Assembly: GCA_964370375.1 (NCBI GenBank)
Contig: CAYJIX010000047.1
Span: 1-19,080 of the forward strand
DNA: 19,080 nt
Reading direction: 5' to 3'
From: CAYJIX01 sp964370375
GTDB taxonomy: Bacteria; Desulfobacterota; Desulfovibrionia; Desulfovibrionales; Desulfovibrionaceae
A program made the translations under genes and the position numbers. Below the pieces are notes generated by a model. That model was not told the DNA's origin. It did no database searches and saw only the letters and a program-made list of their open reading frames with translations. Every line of letters begins with the position of its first letter. Positions within the stretch are counted from its first letter, which is position 1. Shown in pieces: positions 1 through 6,676 of this stretch.

Positions 1-227
1 AGTGAGTAGTACTACTTGTTTAATTATCACGTTTTGCCATGGACGCACTTTTTTTGTGCGAGGGGAACGCATTTTCAGTAAAGCATGATTTATTTGTATG
101 CGGTTTTTAAATAGTCAGGATTCTAGCAGGATAACAAAGAAGAGGTAGGAGGGAGTTGAGATGTCGGTTTTGGAATAAAGCGGCCTCATAAATCAAAACG
201 GTTTTATGAGGGTTACACCATTTCAAA
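1..227. other. Non-coding edge region, no gene seen
   Basis: I find no credible coding sequence here. The stretch holds a 12-base palindrome at 5-16, a small hairpin at 44-60 (CGCAC / GTGCG around a T7 loop) and the possible tRNA terminator at 184-211. An open frame on the minus strand crosses this region and the tRNA, but it is an artefact of reading through the tRNA gene. Confidence 0.5.
184..211 (-). terminator. Possible terminator of tRNA-Ser
   Basis: A perfect 9-bp inverted repeat, CCTCATAAA (184-192) and TTTATGAGG (203-211), lies 17 bases past the CCA end of the tRNA on its own strand. The U-tract after it is poor (CCGCTTTATT), so it could equally be a processing signal. Confidence 0.35.
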
Positions 228-321
228 TGGCGGAGAGGGTGGGATTCGAACCCACGTACCGGCTCATCACCGATAACCCGATTTCGAGTCGGGCGCGTTA
301 CGGCCACTTCGCTACCTCTCC
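228..321 (-). tRNA. tRNA-Ser (anticodon CGA)
   Basis: Reading the minus strand gives a full class II tRNA. The 7-bp acceptor stem is GGAGAGG/CCTCTCC, followed by a G discriminator base and an encoded CCA (228-230). The T arm has the GTTCGAATCC loop, and the anticodon stem CCCGA/TCGGG encloses the loop CTCGAAA with anticodon CGA at 284-286. A long variable arm (CGG/CCG pairing), typical of serine tRNAs, is present. It decodes UCG codons. It appears to be a single gene with its own promoter just upstream (345-373). Confidence 0.97.
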
Positions 322-344
322 GCATGGGTGGCGGGTAAAAAAAT

Positions 345-373
345 ATACTAGCCTTTTTGATAAAAAAAAACAA
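345..373 (-). promoter_or_regulatory. Candidate sigma70 promoter for tRNA-Ser
   Basis: On the minus strand TTGTTT (373-368) and TAGTAT (350-345) are separated by 17 bases, which would start transcription shortly before the tRNA 5' end at 321. The -35 matches consensus at only three positions, so this is a positional inference. Confidence 0.35.
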
Positions 374-547
374 GAACAAGCTGTGGACAGAATAAATTGG
401 TGTTTGCAATGGATCTTTTGCCAATGGCTTTGTCATTTCAAGGTGTTGCTTCAATAATAAGCCTTAACAATCTCTTCAAACATACGATTGACAAATCCAT
501 CTATTCTGCCAAAATCATACATATTTTCGTGCTCAAAAGGAATGACG
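374..547. other. Intergenic region before copA
   Basis: No gene is seen. On the plus strand a consensus-like TTGACA (488-493) sits about 55 bases before the copA start, but I find no convincing -10 hexamer at 16-18 bases from it. I also see no recognisable CueR- or CsoR-type operator. Confidence 0.4.
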
Positions 548-2809
548 ATGAAACAGGAAGAATATATCATAACTGGCATGCATTGCGCCTCGTGCGCTCG
601 TCAGGTGGAGCGGCGCAGTAAAAAAGCAGCAGGTGTGCTTGATGCTTTTGTCAATCTTGGAACCGAACGCTTGCGCCTTCAGTATGATGAGTCAGTTTTT
701 TCTTTAGATACTTTGCAATCTGCCATTGAAGACGCCGGCTTTGGCCTTCTTCCTTTGCGAACTGAAGAAGGTGTTGACAATACTAAAGCCCAAACAGACC
801 TTAAAGATAAGGAAGAGCAGCATCTTTTACTACGATTTTGGGTTGCTATAACGTTTGCCGTACCTTTGTTGTATGTGGCCATGGCGCCCATGGTTGGCGA
901 GATGTGGTCGTTTTTGTCGTTGCCAATGCCGGAAGGACTTTTGCCTGACAAGGCTCCGCTCTTTTACGCCCTTACCCAATTTGCCCTTACTGTGCCCATT
1001 GTTGTGGCAGGCTTTGGATTTTATACAAGTGGATTTAAGGCCCTTGCCCATGGTGCACCGAATATGGATTCACTCATTGCGGTGGGGACGTTTGCTGCTA
1101 TTTCCTACAGTTTGTACGCCACATGGAATATTTTACAGGGTGAAGTGTTGTTTGTTCATCAGCTGTATTTTGAAACAGCAGGTGTTATTATTGCCTTGAT
1201 TTTGCTAGGTAAATCTTTGGAAGCTCGTTCTAGAAAGCGCGTTTCTGAGGCCATTTACGCGCTCATGAACCTTGCGCCTAAAATGGCAGAGGTCATCCGT
1301 GACGGTAAAACTTTGACTGTGCCGGTTGGCGATGTCATTCCAGGGGACCGTGTGCATTTGCTGCCCGGGGCAGGCGTACCTGTGGACGGACATATTATTG
1401 AAGGGGAAATTTGGGTTGATGCGTCCATGCTGACAGGGGAGAGTTTGCCCGTACACAAGGTGTCAGATGATGCTGTCTATGGTGGAACGCTAATCAAAAA
1501 CGGCAGTGCTGTTATGAAGGCGACGCGTGTGGGCGAAGCCACCATGCTGGCTCAGATTGTGCGCTTGGTTGCAGAAGCGCAAGGCAACCGCCCCCCCATC
1601 GCCCGCTTGGCTGACCTTGTGTCCGGCTATTTTGTGCAAGGGGTTTTTGCCATAGCCATTGTGGCTGCAGGAGCTTGGCTTGTTTTTGGTGCAAGCATAG
1701 CCTTTGCCATCAACGTTTTTACGGCTGTTTTGGTTATCGCCTGCCCGTGTGCCCTTGGTCTTGCCACACCCACAGCCCTTATGGTGGGCATTGGACGTGG
1801 GGCAGAGCTTGGTATTTTAGTCAAAAGCGGAGCCGCTTTGGAGGCTTGCGGACATATAGACACTGTGGTTTTTGACAAAACAGGTACCATTACAAAAGGG
1901 GAGCCGTCTGTCGTTTCGGTTCTGCAAGCGCCTGACCAAACGGTAGGTAGTCTTTTGCAAGTGGCAGCAGACCTTGAGGTCCATTCCGAACACCCATTGG
2001 CAGGAGCAATTTTACAGCATATTAAAGAGCAAGGCATAGTCCCACAACCTGTTACCGCGTTTAAGGCTGTGCCGGGCTATGGTGTTACTGCAGAACAAGA
2101 AGGCGTTCGCCTTGTGGTGGGCAAAGCTGGCTTATTAGAGCAAGAAGGCATTGCGTTAGACAGCTTGAAACATATCGCTGAAGAGGAGGAAGGCAAGGGC
2201 CATACCCTTATGTTTGTGGCAAAGGGGGCTACGCTACTGGGCTGTGTGGCAGTGGCAGATACGATCAAGCCTTCCTCTGCTCAAGTTGTTTCCATGCTGC
2301 ATGCGCTTGGGATCCATACGATTTTACTTACAGGCGATAATAAAAGGGCAGGCAGAGCCATTGCCCAACAGGTTGGCATTGATGTGGTTGTTGCTGAAGT
2401 TTTACCATCGGACAAGGCGCAAGAGATTGCAAGGTTGCAATCAGAAGGCCGCCAAGTGCTCATGGTAGGGGACGGTATCAATGATGCCCCCGCTTTAGCG
2501 CAAGCTCATGTGGGCATGGCGGTAAAAACAGGTACAGATGTGGCCATCGAATCCGCTGATATCGTGCTCATGCGCTCAGACATGCGCGGTGTGGAAACCG
2601 CCCTGCGTTTGAGCAAAGCCACCTTGCGTAATATCCGCCAAAATTTATTTTGGGCCTTTTTTTATAATGCCTTGGGGATTCCTTTGGCTGCGGGCGTTGT
2701 TTATGCGCTTGGTGGACCGCTCCTCAATCCTATGTTTGCGGCGCTTGCCATGGCGCTTAGCTCTGTTTCTGTGGTGAGCAATGCTTTGCGTTTGCGTTTG
2801 TTTAAGTAA
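548..2809 (+). CDS. copA: Cu(I)-exporting P1B-type ATPase CopA
   Basis: This is an inner-membrane pump that uses ATP to expel cuprous copper to the periplasm. The start at 548 is chosen because AAGGA (537-541) lies six bases before it; the protein is then 753 residues, within the usual CopA range. One N-terminal heavy-metal-associated domain carries GMHCASC (residues 10-16). The actuator TGES is at 296-299, the membrane CPC metal site at 399-401, the phosphorylated Asp443 in DKTGT, the P1B-specific HP pair at 482-483, and GDGIND at 641-646 (Asp642, Asp646). Near the C-terminus the YN pair and the MxxS motif of the last helices are the residues typical of Cu(I) specificity. It appears to be a single-gene unit: no chaperone or copper regulator flanks it. 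Upstream in-frame ATGs at 488 and 542 are less well placed. Confidence 0.93.
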   Translation: MKQEEYIITGMHCASCARQVERRSKKAAGVLDAFVNLGTERLRLQYDESVFSLDTLQSAIEDAGFGLLPLRTEEGVDNTKAQTDLKDKEEQHLLLRFWVAITFAVPLLYVAMAPMVGEMWSFLSLPMPEGLLPDKAPLFYALTQFALTVPIVVAGFGFYTSGFKALAHGAPNMDSLIAVGTFAAISYSLYATWNILQGEVLFVHQLYFETAGVIIALILLGKSLEARSRKRVSEAIYALMNLAPKMAEVIRDGKTLTVPVGDVIPGDRVHLLPGAGVPVDGHIIEGEIWVDASMLTGESLPVHKVSDDAVYGGTLIKNGSAVMKATRVGEATMLAQIVRLVAEAQGNRPPIARLADLVSGYFVQGVFAIAIVAAGAWLVFGASIAFAINVFTAVLVIACPCALGLATPTALMVGIGRGAELGILVKSGAALEACGHIDTVVFDKTGTITKGEPSVVSVLQAPDQTVGSLLQVAADLEVHSEHPLAGAILQHIKEQGIVPQPVTAFKAVPGYGVTAEQEGVRLVVGKAGLLEQEGIALDSLKHIAEEEEGKGHTLMFVAKGATLLGCVAVADTIKPSSAQVVSMLHALGIHTILLTGDNKRAGRAIAQQVGIDVVVAEVLPSDKAQEIARLQSEGRQVLMVGDGINDAPALAQAHVGMAVKTGTDVAIESADIVLMRSDMRGVETALRLSKATLRNIRQNLFWAFFYNALGIPLAAGVVYALGGPLLNPMFAALAMALSSVSVVSNALRLRLFK

Positions 2810-3044
2810 AAAATAGGTTGAAGGCTGTTCAAAACGTACAACCGCGTTGCGCTCTATATCCGTAATACTTGTTTTTCGTGTGTTTTTGCTCTTTGCTTTC
2901 AAAGGTTATGGTTATGCCGTAGAATTATTAAAAGAACTTTTTTTCACAAAATAGCCATGCAAAGATTTAAAAACAGCGTTTGATAACGTGTTTTAGTATT
3001 TTATTTCAGCCAATTAAAAATAAACTGTGTTTTTTGAGAATTCC
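2810..3044. other. Intergenic region, nothing recognised
   Basis: AT-rich sequence between copA and the dsr promoter. No open frame with coding character was found, nor a clear hairpin plus T-run to end copA transcription. The only pairing noted is a short CAAC/GTTG repeat near 2840 without a U-tract. Confidence 0.4.
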
Positions 3045-3072
3045 TTGACATTTTTTGCATTTGCTTGATAAG
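3045..3072 (+). promoter_or_regulatory. Candidate sigma70 promoter of the dsr operon
   Basis: A perfect TTGACA (3045-3050) is followed after 16 bases by GATAAG (3067-3072), which matches TATAAT at four positions. Initiation near 3080 would give dsrA a leader of about 190 bases, which contains the inverted repeats at 3118-3204. No inverted-repeat operator overlapping the promoter was recognised. Confidence 0.5.
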
Positions 3073-3117
3073 TATTAGATACTGTGCTTTACAACGAAAT
3101 CTGAGGCGAGAATATTT

Positions 3118-3204
3118 AAGGTTCTGCTGACAAAGACGGGAACAGCAAAGCACCAAGGCCTTGTATATACTTTATGATGATACAAAGCCTCTGTAAGGAA
3201 CCTT
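3118..3204 (+). promoter_or_regulatory. Foldable 5' leader upstream of dsrA
   Basis: Three nested pairings can be drawn. The outer helix pairs AAGGTTC (3118-3124) with GAACCTT (3198-3204). A short helix pairs TGCTG (3125-3129) with CAGCA (3143-3147). A longer one pairs AGGCCTTGTAT (3156-3166) with ATACAAAGCCT (3180-3190), with one mismatch and a 13-base loop. This would form a three-way-junction-like fold ending 53 bases before the dsrA ribosome-binding site. GTTC (3121-3124) could alternatively pair with GAAC (3140-3143). I recognise no known riboswitch family. Confidence 0.4.
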
Positions 3205-3257
3205 TTTAGACAAAAGTCTTGAATAACCCAGCTCAAGGCAAGCATCCAAAATCATGT

Positions 3258-3262
3258 GGAGG
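3258..3262 (+). promoter_or_regulatory. Ribosome-binding site of dsrA
   Basis: GGAGG lies seven bases before the ATG at 3270. It decides the start against an in-frame ATG at 3219, which would add 17 residues not found in DsrA proteins. Confidence 0.85.
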
Positions 3263-3269
3263 TAAGGCA

Positions 3270-4583
3270 ATGGCAAAACATCCAACCCCAAAGTTGGACC
3301 AACTTGAGTCCGGCCCTTGGCCCAGCTTTGTGTCCGACATTAAGCAAGAAGCCAAAATGCGGGCAGAAAATCCAAGAGGCATTGAGTATCAAATCCCTGT
3401 AGACGCCCCTGACGATCTGCTCGGCATTTTAGAGCTGTCGTTCACCGATGGTGAAACCCACTGGAAACACGGCGGCATTGTAGGCGTATTCGGCTACGGT
3501 GGTGGCGTTATCGGGCGTTACTGTGACCAGCCGGACATGTTCCCCGGCGTTGCTCACTTCCACACTGTACGTGTGGCCCAGCCTGCAGCCAAATTCTATT
3601 CCTCCGATTATTTACGCCAACTTTGCGACATTTGGGACATGCGCGGTTCAGGGCTGACCAACATGCACGGTTCAACCGGTGACATCGTATTGTTAGGCAC
3701 CCAAACACCGCAGCTTGAAGAAATTTTTTATGAACTTACGCACAACATGAACACCGACCTTGGCGGTTCTGGTTCTAACTTGCGTACTCCCGAATCCTGC
3801 CTTGGGCAAAGCCGTTGTGAGTTTGCCTGCTATAATGCTCAGGATATGTGCTACCAGCTTACACAGGATTATCAGGACGAATTGCACCGTCCGGCCTTCC
3901 CCTATAAGTTTAAATTTAAGTTTGACGGCTGCCCCAATGGTTGCGTAGCGGCCATTGCCCGTTCTGACTTTGCTGTTATCGGCACTTGGAAAGACGATAT
4001 TAAAATCGACCAAGACGCCGTAAAAAGCTATGTAGGCGGAGAATTTAAACCCAATGCCGGCAGCCACTCTGGCCGCGATTGGGGCAAGTTTGACATTCAG
4101 GCTGAGGTTGTTGACCTTTGCCCCACCAAGTGCATGAAGTGGGACGGCAAAACCCTTGGTATCAACAACCGTGAATGTGTGCGTTGTATGCATTGTATCA
4201 ACGTTATGCCTCGTGCTTTGCACATTGGTGATGAACGTGGCGCGTCCATCCTTTGCGGTGCAAAAGCTCCTGTGGTTGACGGTGCCCAAATGGGTTCGCT
4301 GTTAGTGCCCTTTATCCCTGCTGACAATCCTTATACTGAAGTAAAAGAAGTGATTGAAAAGATTTGGGATTGGTGGATGGAAGAAGGCAAGAACCGTGAG
4401 CGCCTTGGCGAAACCATGAAGCGTCTTTCCTTCCAGCGTCTGCTTGAAGTGGTTGATATGCCTTCACTTGCCCAGCACGTGAAAGAACCCCGCTCCAACC
4501 CCTACATCTTCTTTAAAGAAGAAGAAGTTCCCGGTGGTTGGGATCGTGATTTGGCAGCTTATCGTCAACGGCATCAACGCTAA
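3270..4583 (+). CDS. dsrA: Dissimilatory sulfite reductase alpha subunit DsrA
   Basis: This is a cytoplasmic catalytic-complex subunit of desulfoviridin-type sulfite reductase (alpha2beta2), which reduces sulfite toward sulfide and passes the product to DsrC. With the start at 3270 it is 437 residues, the same length as I recall for Desulfovibrio vulgaris DsrA, and it begins MAKH as that protein does. The siroheme-side iron-sulfur cysteines are at 177, 183, 221 and 225 (CEFACY and CPNGC motifs). The inserted ferredoxin domain carries Cys284, Cys303, Cys306 and Cys309 (CVRCMHC). In the known structures the alpha site is structural and the beta-side siroheme is catalytic. It is followed after 21 bases by the dsrB-dsrD fusion, clearly co-transcribed. 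The leader at 3118-3204 may affect expression. Confidence 0.98.
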   Translation: MAKHPTPKLDQLESGPWPSFVSDIKQEAKMRAENPRGIEYQIPVDAPDDLLGILELSFTDGETHWKHGGIVGVFGYGGGVIGRYCDQPDMFPGVAHFHTVRVAQPAAKFYSSDYLRQLCDIWDMRGSGLTNMHGSTGDIVLLGTQTPQLEEIFYELTHNMNTDLGGSGSNLRTPESCLGQSRCEFACYNAQDMCYQLTQDYQDELHRPAFPYKFKFKFDGCPNGCVAAIARSDFAVIGTWKDDIKIDQDAVKSYVGGEFKPNAGSHSGRDWGKFDIQAEVVDLCPTKCMKWDGKTLGINNRECVRCMHCINVMPRALHIGDERGASILCGAKAPVVDGAQMGSLLVPFIPADNPYTEVKEVIEKIWDWWMEEGKNRERLGETMKRLSFQRLLEVVDMPSLAQHVKEPRSNPYIFFKEEEVPGGWDRDLAAYRQRHQR

Positions 4584-4604
4584 CACAAAGGAGGCAGTAG
4601 CATT

Positions 4605-6056
4605 ATGGCATTTGTTTCTTCTGGATATAATCCACAAAAACCCATGGAAGGCCGTATTTCTGATATCGGCCCTCGTAAATATAATGAATTTTTTCCTCAA
4701 GTTATTGCTAAAAACTTTGGCAAATGGCTGTACCATGAAATCCTTGAGCCCGGCGTGCTTGTTCACGTTGCAGAATCAGGTGAAAAAGTGTACACCGTGC
4801 GCTGTGGTGGAGCTAGGCTGATATCGGTCACCCATATCCGCGAAATATGCGATATCGCTGACAAATTCTGCGATGGCTTTGTTCGCTTTACCACACGGAG
4901 CAACATTGAGTTCATGGTTTCTGACGAAGCAAAGCTCAAGCTCTTGATGGAAGATTTGCGCAGCCGCAAATTTGACGGTGGTTCCAACAAGTTCCCCATT
5001 GGCGGAACCGGTGCCGGTATCACCAACATTGTGCATACCCAAGGGTGGGTACACTGTCACACCCCGGCCACAGACGCTTCAGGCCCGGTAAAGGCCATCA
5101 TGGACGCTGTATATGATGATTTTGTGTCCATGCGTTTGCCTGCTCCTGTGCGTATTTCTTTGGCTTGCTGTATCAATATGTGTGGTGCTGTGCACTGTTC
5201 TGATATTGGTATTGTGGGTATTCACAGAAAACCGCCCATGATCGATAACGAATGGGTTGACCAGCTTTGCGAAATCCCCTTAGCAGTCGCAGCTTGCCCA
5301 ACAGCCGCCGTGCGCCCTGTAAAGGTTGAGATTGACGGCAAAAAGCTCAACTCCATAGCTATCAAAAATGAACGCTGCATGTATTGCGGTAACTGTTATA
5401 CCATGTGTCCTTCATTGCCCATTTCTGACGGAGAGGGCGATGGCGTTGCGATCATGGTTGGCGGCAAGGTTTCCAACCGTATTTCTATGCCAAAGTTTTC
5501 TAAAGTTGTGGTGGCTTATATCCCCAACGAGCCCCCACGCTGGGAAACACTTACCGATACCATCAAGCATATCGTTGAAGTGTACTCAGAAAACGCCAAT
5601 AAATACGAACGCCTTGGTGAATGGGCTGAGCGTATTGGCTGGGAGTCTTTCTTTGAAATGACTGGCCTTGAGTTCACGCACCACTTGATTGACGATTTCC
5701 GTGACCCTGCCTACTACACTTGGCGTCAAAGCACGCAGTTCAAATTCTCTGAAGCTGCGCTTGAAAGCTATGCAAGTGAAGGGCAAGGCGCAGAAGTTGA
5801 CCTTGAAGTCACTGCCGACGACAAAGCTATAGTGGTTAATTTCCTCAAAGAAAAAGCCGCAAAGCCAGGTGCCAAAACCAAGTACTACTTTAAGGACTTC
5901 TTGGACCTGTTCCCGGGTAAGCCTTCTCGTTATGTCAAGCAGGTCTTGTCTGTGCTTGTGAGCGATGAATCTCTTGAATACTGGTCTTCTGGTTCTACAA
6001 CCATGTATGGCCTTAAAGGTGTAGGCAAGCAGGCTGCCAGCGAAGGTGAAAAATAA
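4605..6056 (+). CDS. dsrB: Dissimilatory sulfite reductase beta subunit fused to DsrD
   Basis: Catalytic beta subunit of sulfite reductase with the activator DsrD as a C-terminal domain. Residues 1-381 are a complete DsrB ending at QSTQFKF, where stand-alone DsrB stops. Cys151, Cys188, Cys189 and Cys193 fit the siroheme/[4Fe-4S] site, and Cys231, Cys258, Cys261, Cys264 the ferredoxin cluster. Residues 382-405 form an acidic, Ala/Glu-rich linker. Residues 406-483 are a complete DsrD winged-helix domain with the characteristic LEYWSSGSTTMYGLKG segment (458-472). The frame is continuous with no frameshift or internal stop. DsrD is known to stimulate DsrAB allosterically; fusion would fix a 1:1 ratio (inference). 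Bilophila wadsworthia has a described DsrB-DsrD fusion. AGGAGG sits just before the ATG. A strong terminator follows at 6101-6133. Confidence 0.97.
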   Translation: MAFVSSGYNPQKPMEGRISDIGPRKYNEFFPQVIAKNFGKWLYHEILEPGVLVHVAESGEKVYTVRCGGARLISVTHIREICDIADKFCDGFVRFTTRSNIEFMVSDEAKLKLLMEDLRSRKFDGGSNKFPIGGTGAGITNIVHTQGWVHCHTPATDASGPVKAIMDAVYDDFVSMRLPAPVRISLACCINMCGAVHCSDIGIVGIHRKPPMIDNEWVDQLCEIPLAVAACPTAAVRPVKVEIDGKKLNSIAIKNERCMYCGNCYTMCPSLPISDGEGDGVAIMVGGKVSNRISMPKFSKVVVAYIPNEPPRWETLTDTIKHIVEVYSENANKYERLGEWAERIGWESFFEMTGLEFTHHLIDDFRDPAYYTWRQSTQFKFSEAALESYASEGQGAEVDLEVTADDKAIVVNFLKEKAAKPGAKTKYYFKDFLDLFPGKPSRYVKQVLSVLVSDESLEYWSSGSTTMYGLKGVGKQAASEGEK

Positions 6057-6100
6057 TTCGCTTAGTCCCATTGTCATAACCTTTTTATAGACTTAGAATG

Positions 6101-6133
6101 AGGGGAGGCCGTGCAAACGGGCTCCCCTTTTTT
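6101..6133 (+). terminator. Intrinsic terminator of dsrA-dsrBD
   Basis: AGGGGAG (6101-6107) pairs with CTCCCCT (6122-6128), with an extra CC/GG pairing inside after a mismatch. T6 follows (6128-6133). It lies 45 bases after the dsrBD stop, so the downstream small gene and dsrN need either readthrough or their own promoter. Confidence 0.85.
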
Positions 6134-6221
6134 ACATCTAGCCGTGACATTTTTTGTTGCATCGCACCAGCAAGGCTTTGGGGGATGCAAAATATTTTTA
6201 TGTATCGTTTGTGATGTTTAC

Positions 6222-6293
6222 TTTTCGTATGTAAAGCGATATCTTACATATACATCAATTTGAATATGTGACAGCTTTTGAATATGTAAAGCG
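6222..6293 (+). repeat. Cluster of TATGT-containing direct and inverted repeats
   Basis: TATGTAAAGCG occurs at 6228-6238 and 6283-6293. A related copy, TTTGAATATGT, is at 6259-6269 and again at 6277-6287, exactly 18 bases apart. TATGTAA (6228-6234) also forms an inverted repeat with TTACATA (6244-6250). The cluster ends 22 bases before the start codon of the 98-residue membrane protein, so it could be an operator region. A weak promoter (TTGAAT 6260-6265, 17 bases, TATGTA 6283-6288) overlaps the repeats. Confidence 0.5.
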
Positions 6294-6315
6294 TGTTGAT
6301 TACTAAGGAGTTTTT

Positions 6316-6612
6316 ATGGCGTGGACTATTCGCATGCGTCACCCTTCATCAGGTCTCAACGAACGTGGTGTGATTGGCTTTAGCTGGACAACGCTTTTTT
6401 TTAGTGGTTTTCCGGCTATCTTGCGTGGAGACCTGATCACAGGCGTGCTGGTACTTATAGTATCTTTTTCTTCCTTTTGGATAGCAGCCGTTATTTGGGC
6501 TTTTTTGTACAACAAATTTTATACGCGGCGGCTCCTTGAAAAAGGCTATGTCTTTGATGATGAGCCAGACAAGGTTGCCGAGGCCAAGCGTGCGATTGGC
6601 TGCACAGACTAG
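6316..6612 (+). CDS. Small two-helix membrane protein of unknown function
   Basis: A 98-residue protein with a basic N-terminus and two hydrophobic segments at about residues 19-36 and 40-65. A charged cytoplasmic-type tail follows, beginning NKFYTRRLLEKGY (about 66-78). There is no signal peptide, metal motif or catalytic motif. The layout resembles short DUF2628-like proteins, but that is a guess from shape. AAGGAG (6304-6309) precedes the ATG by six bases, so it is a translated gene. It stands between the dsr terminator and dsrN, with 64 bases to dsrN, and is probably co-transcribed with dsrN. The repeat cluster just upstream suggests regulation separate from dsrAB. I do not know its function. 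Confidence 0.8.
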   Translation: MAWTIRMRHPSSGLNERGVIGFSWTTLFFSGFPAILRGDLITGVLVLIVSFSSFWIAAVIWAFLYNKFYTRRLLEKGYVFDDEPDKVAEAKRAIGCTD

Positions 6613-6676
6613 CAGCTATGTGGTTGCAAGTAGTTGCAATGTATGATTTCCTAATGCACGGCTTACGAGAGGTATA

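Noticed and set aside
5..16. Perfect 12-base palindrome AGTAGTACTACT
   Set aside because: It is low in complexity, has no gene nearby to regulate and no second copy in the window.
107..454. 115-residue open frame across the tRNA
   Set aside because: It reads straight through the tRNA-Ser gene and has no coding character.
1627..2037. 136-residue open frame antisense to copA
   Set aside because: The composition, rich in Ala, Thr and Pro, is what reverse reading of transmembrane and P-domain codons gives; copA is intact across it.
3125..3190. Likeness of the dsrA leader to a c-di-GMP (GEMM) riboswitch
   Set aside because: GGGAACAGCAAAGC recalls the GGGACGCAAAGCC core, but the matching GGCAAACC half and GAAA tetraloop stem are missing.
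3693..4289. 198-residue open frame antisense to dsrA
   Set aside because: It lies wholly within dsrA, whose protein is conserved over its whole length, and has no recognisable domain; it is a shadow of dsrA codon use.
5586..6077. 163-residue open frame antisense to the dsrBD 3' end
   Set aside because: It mirrors the DsrD region and has no ribosome-binding site or family resemblance.
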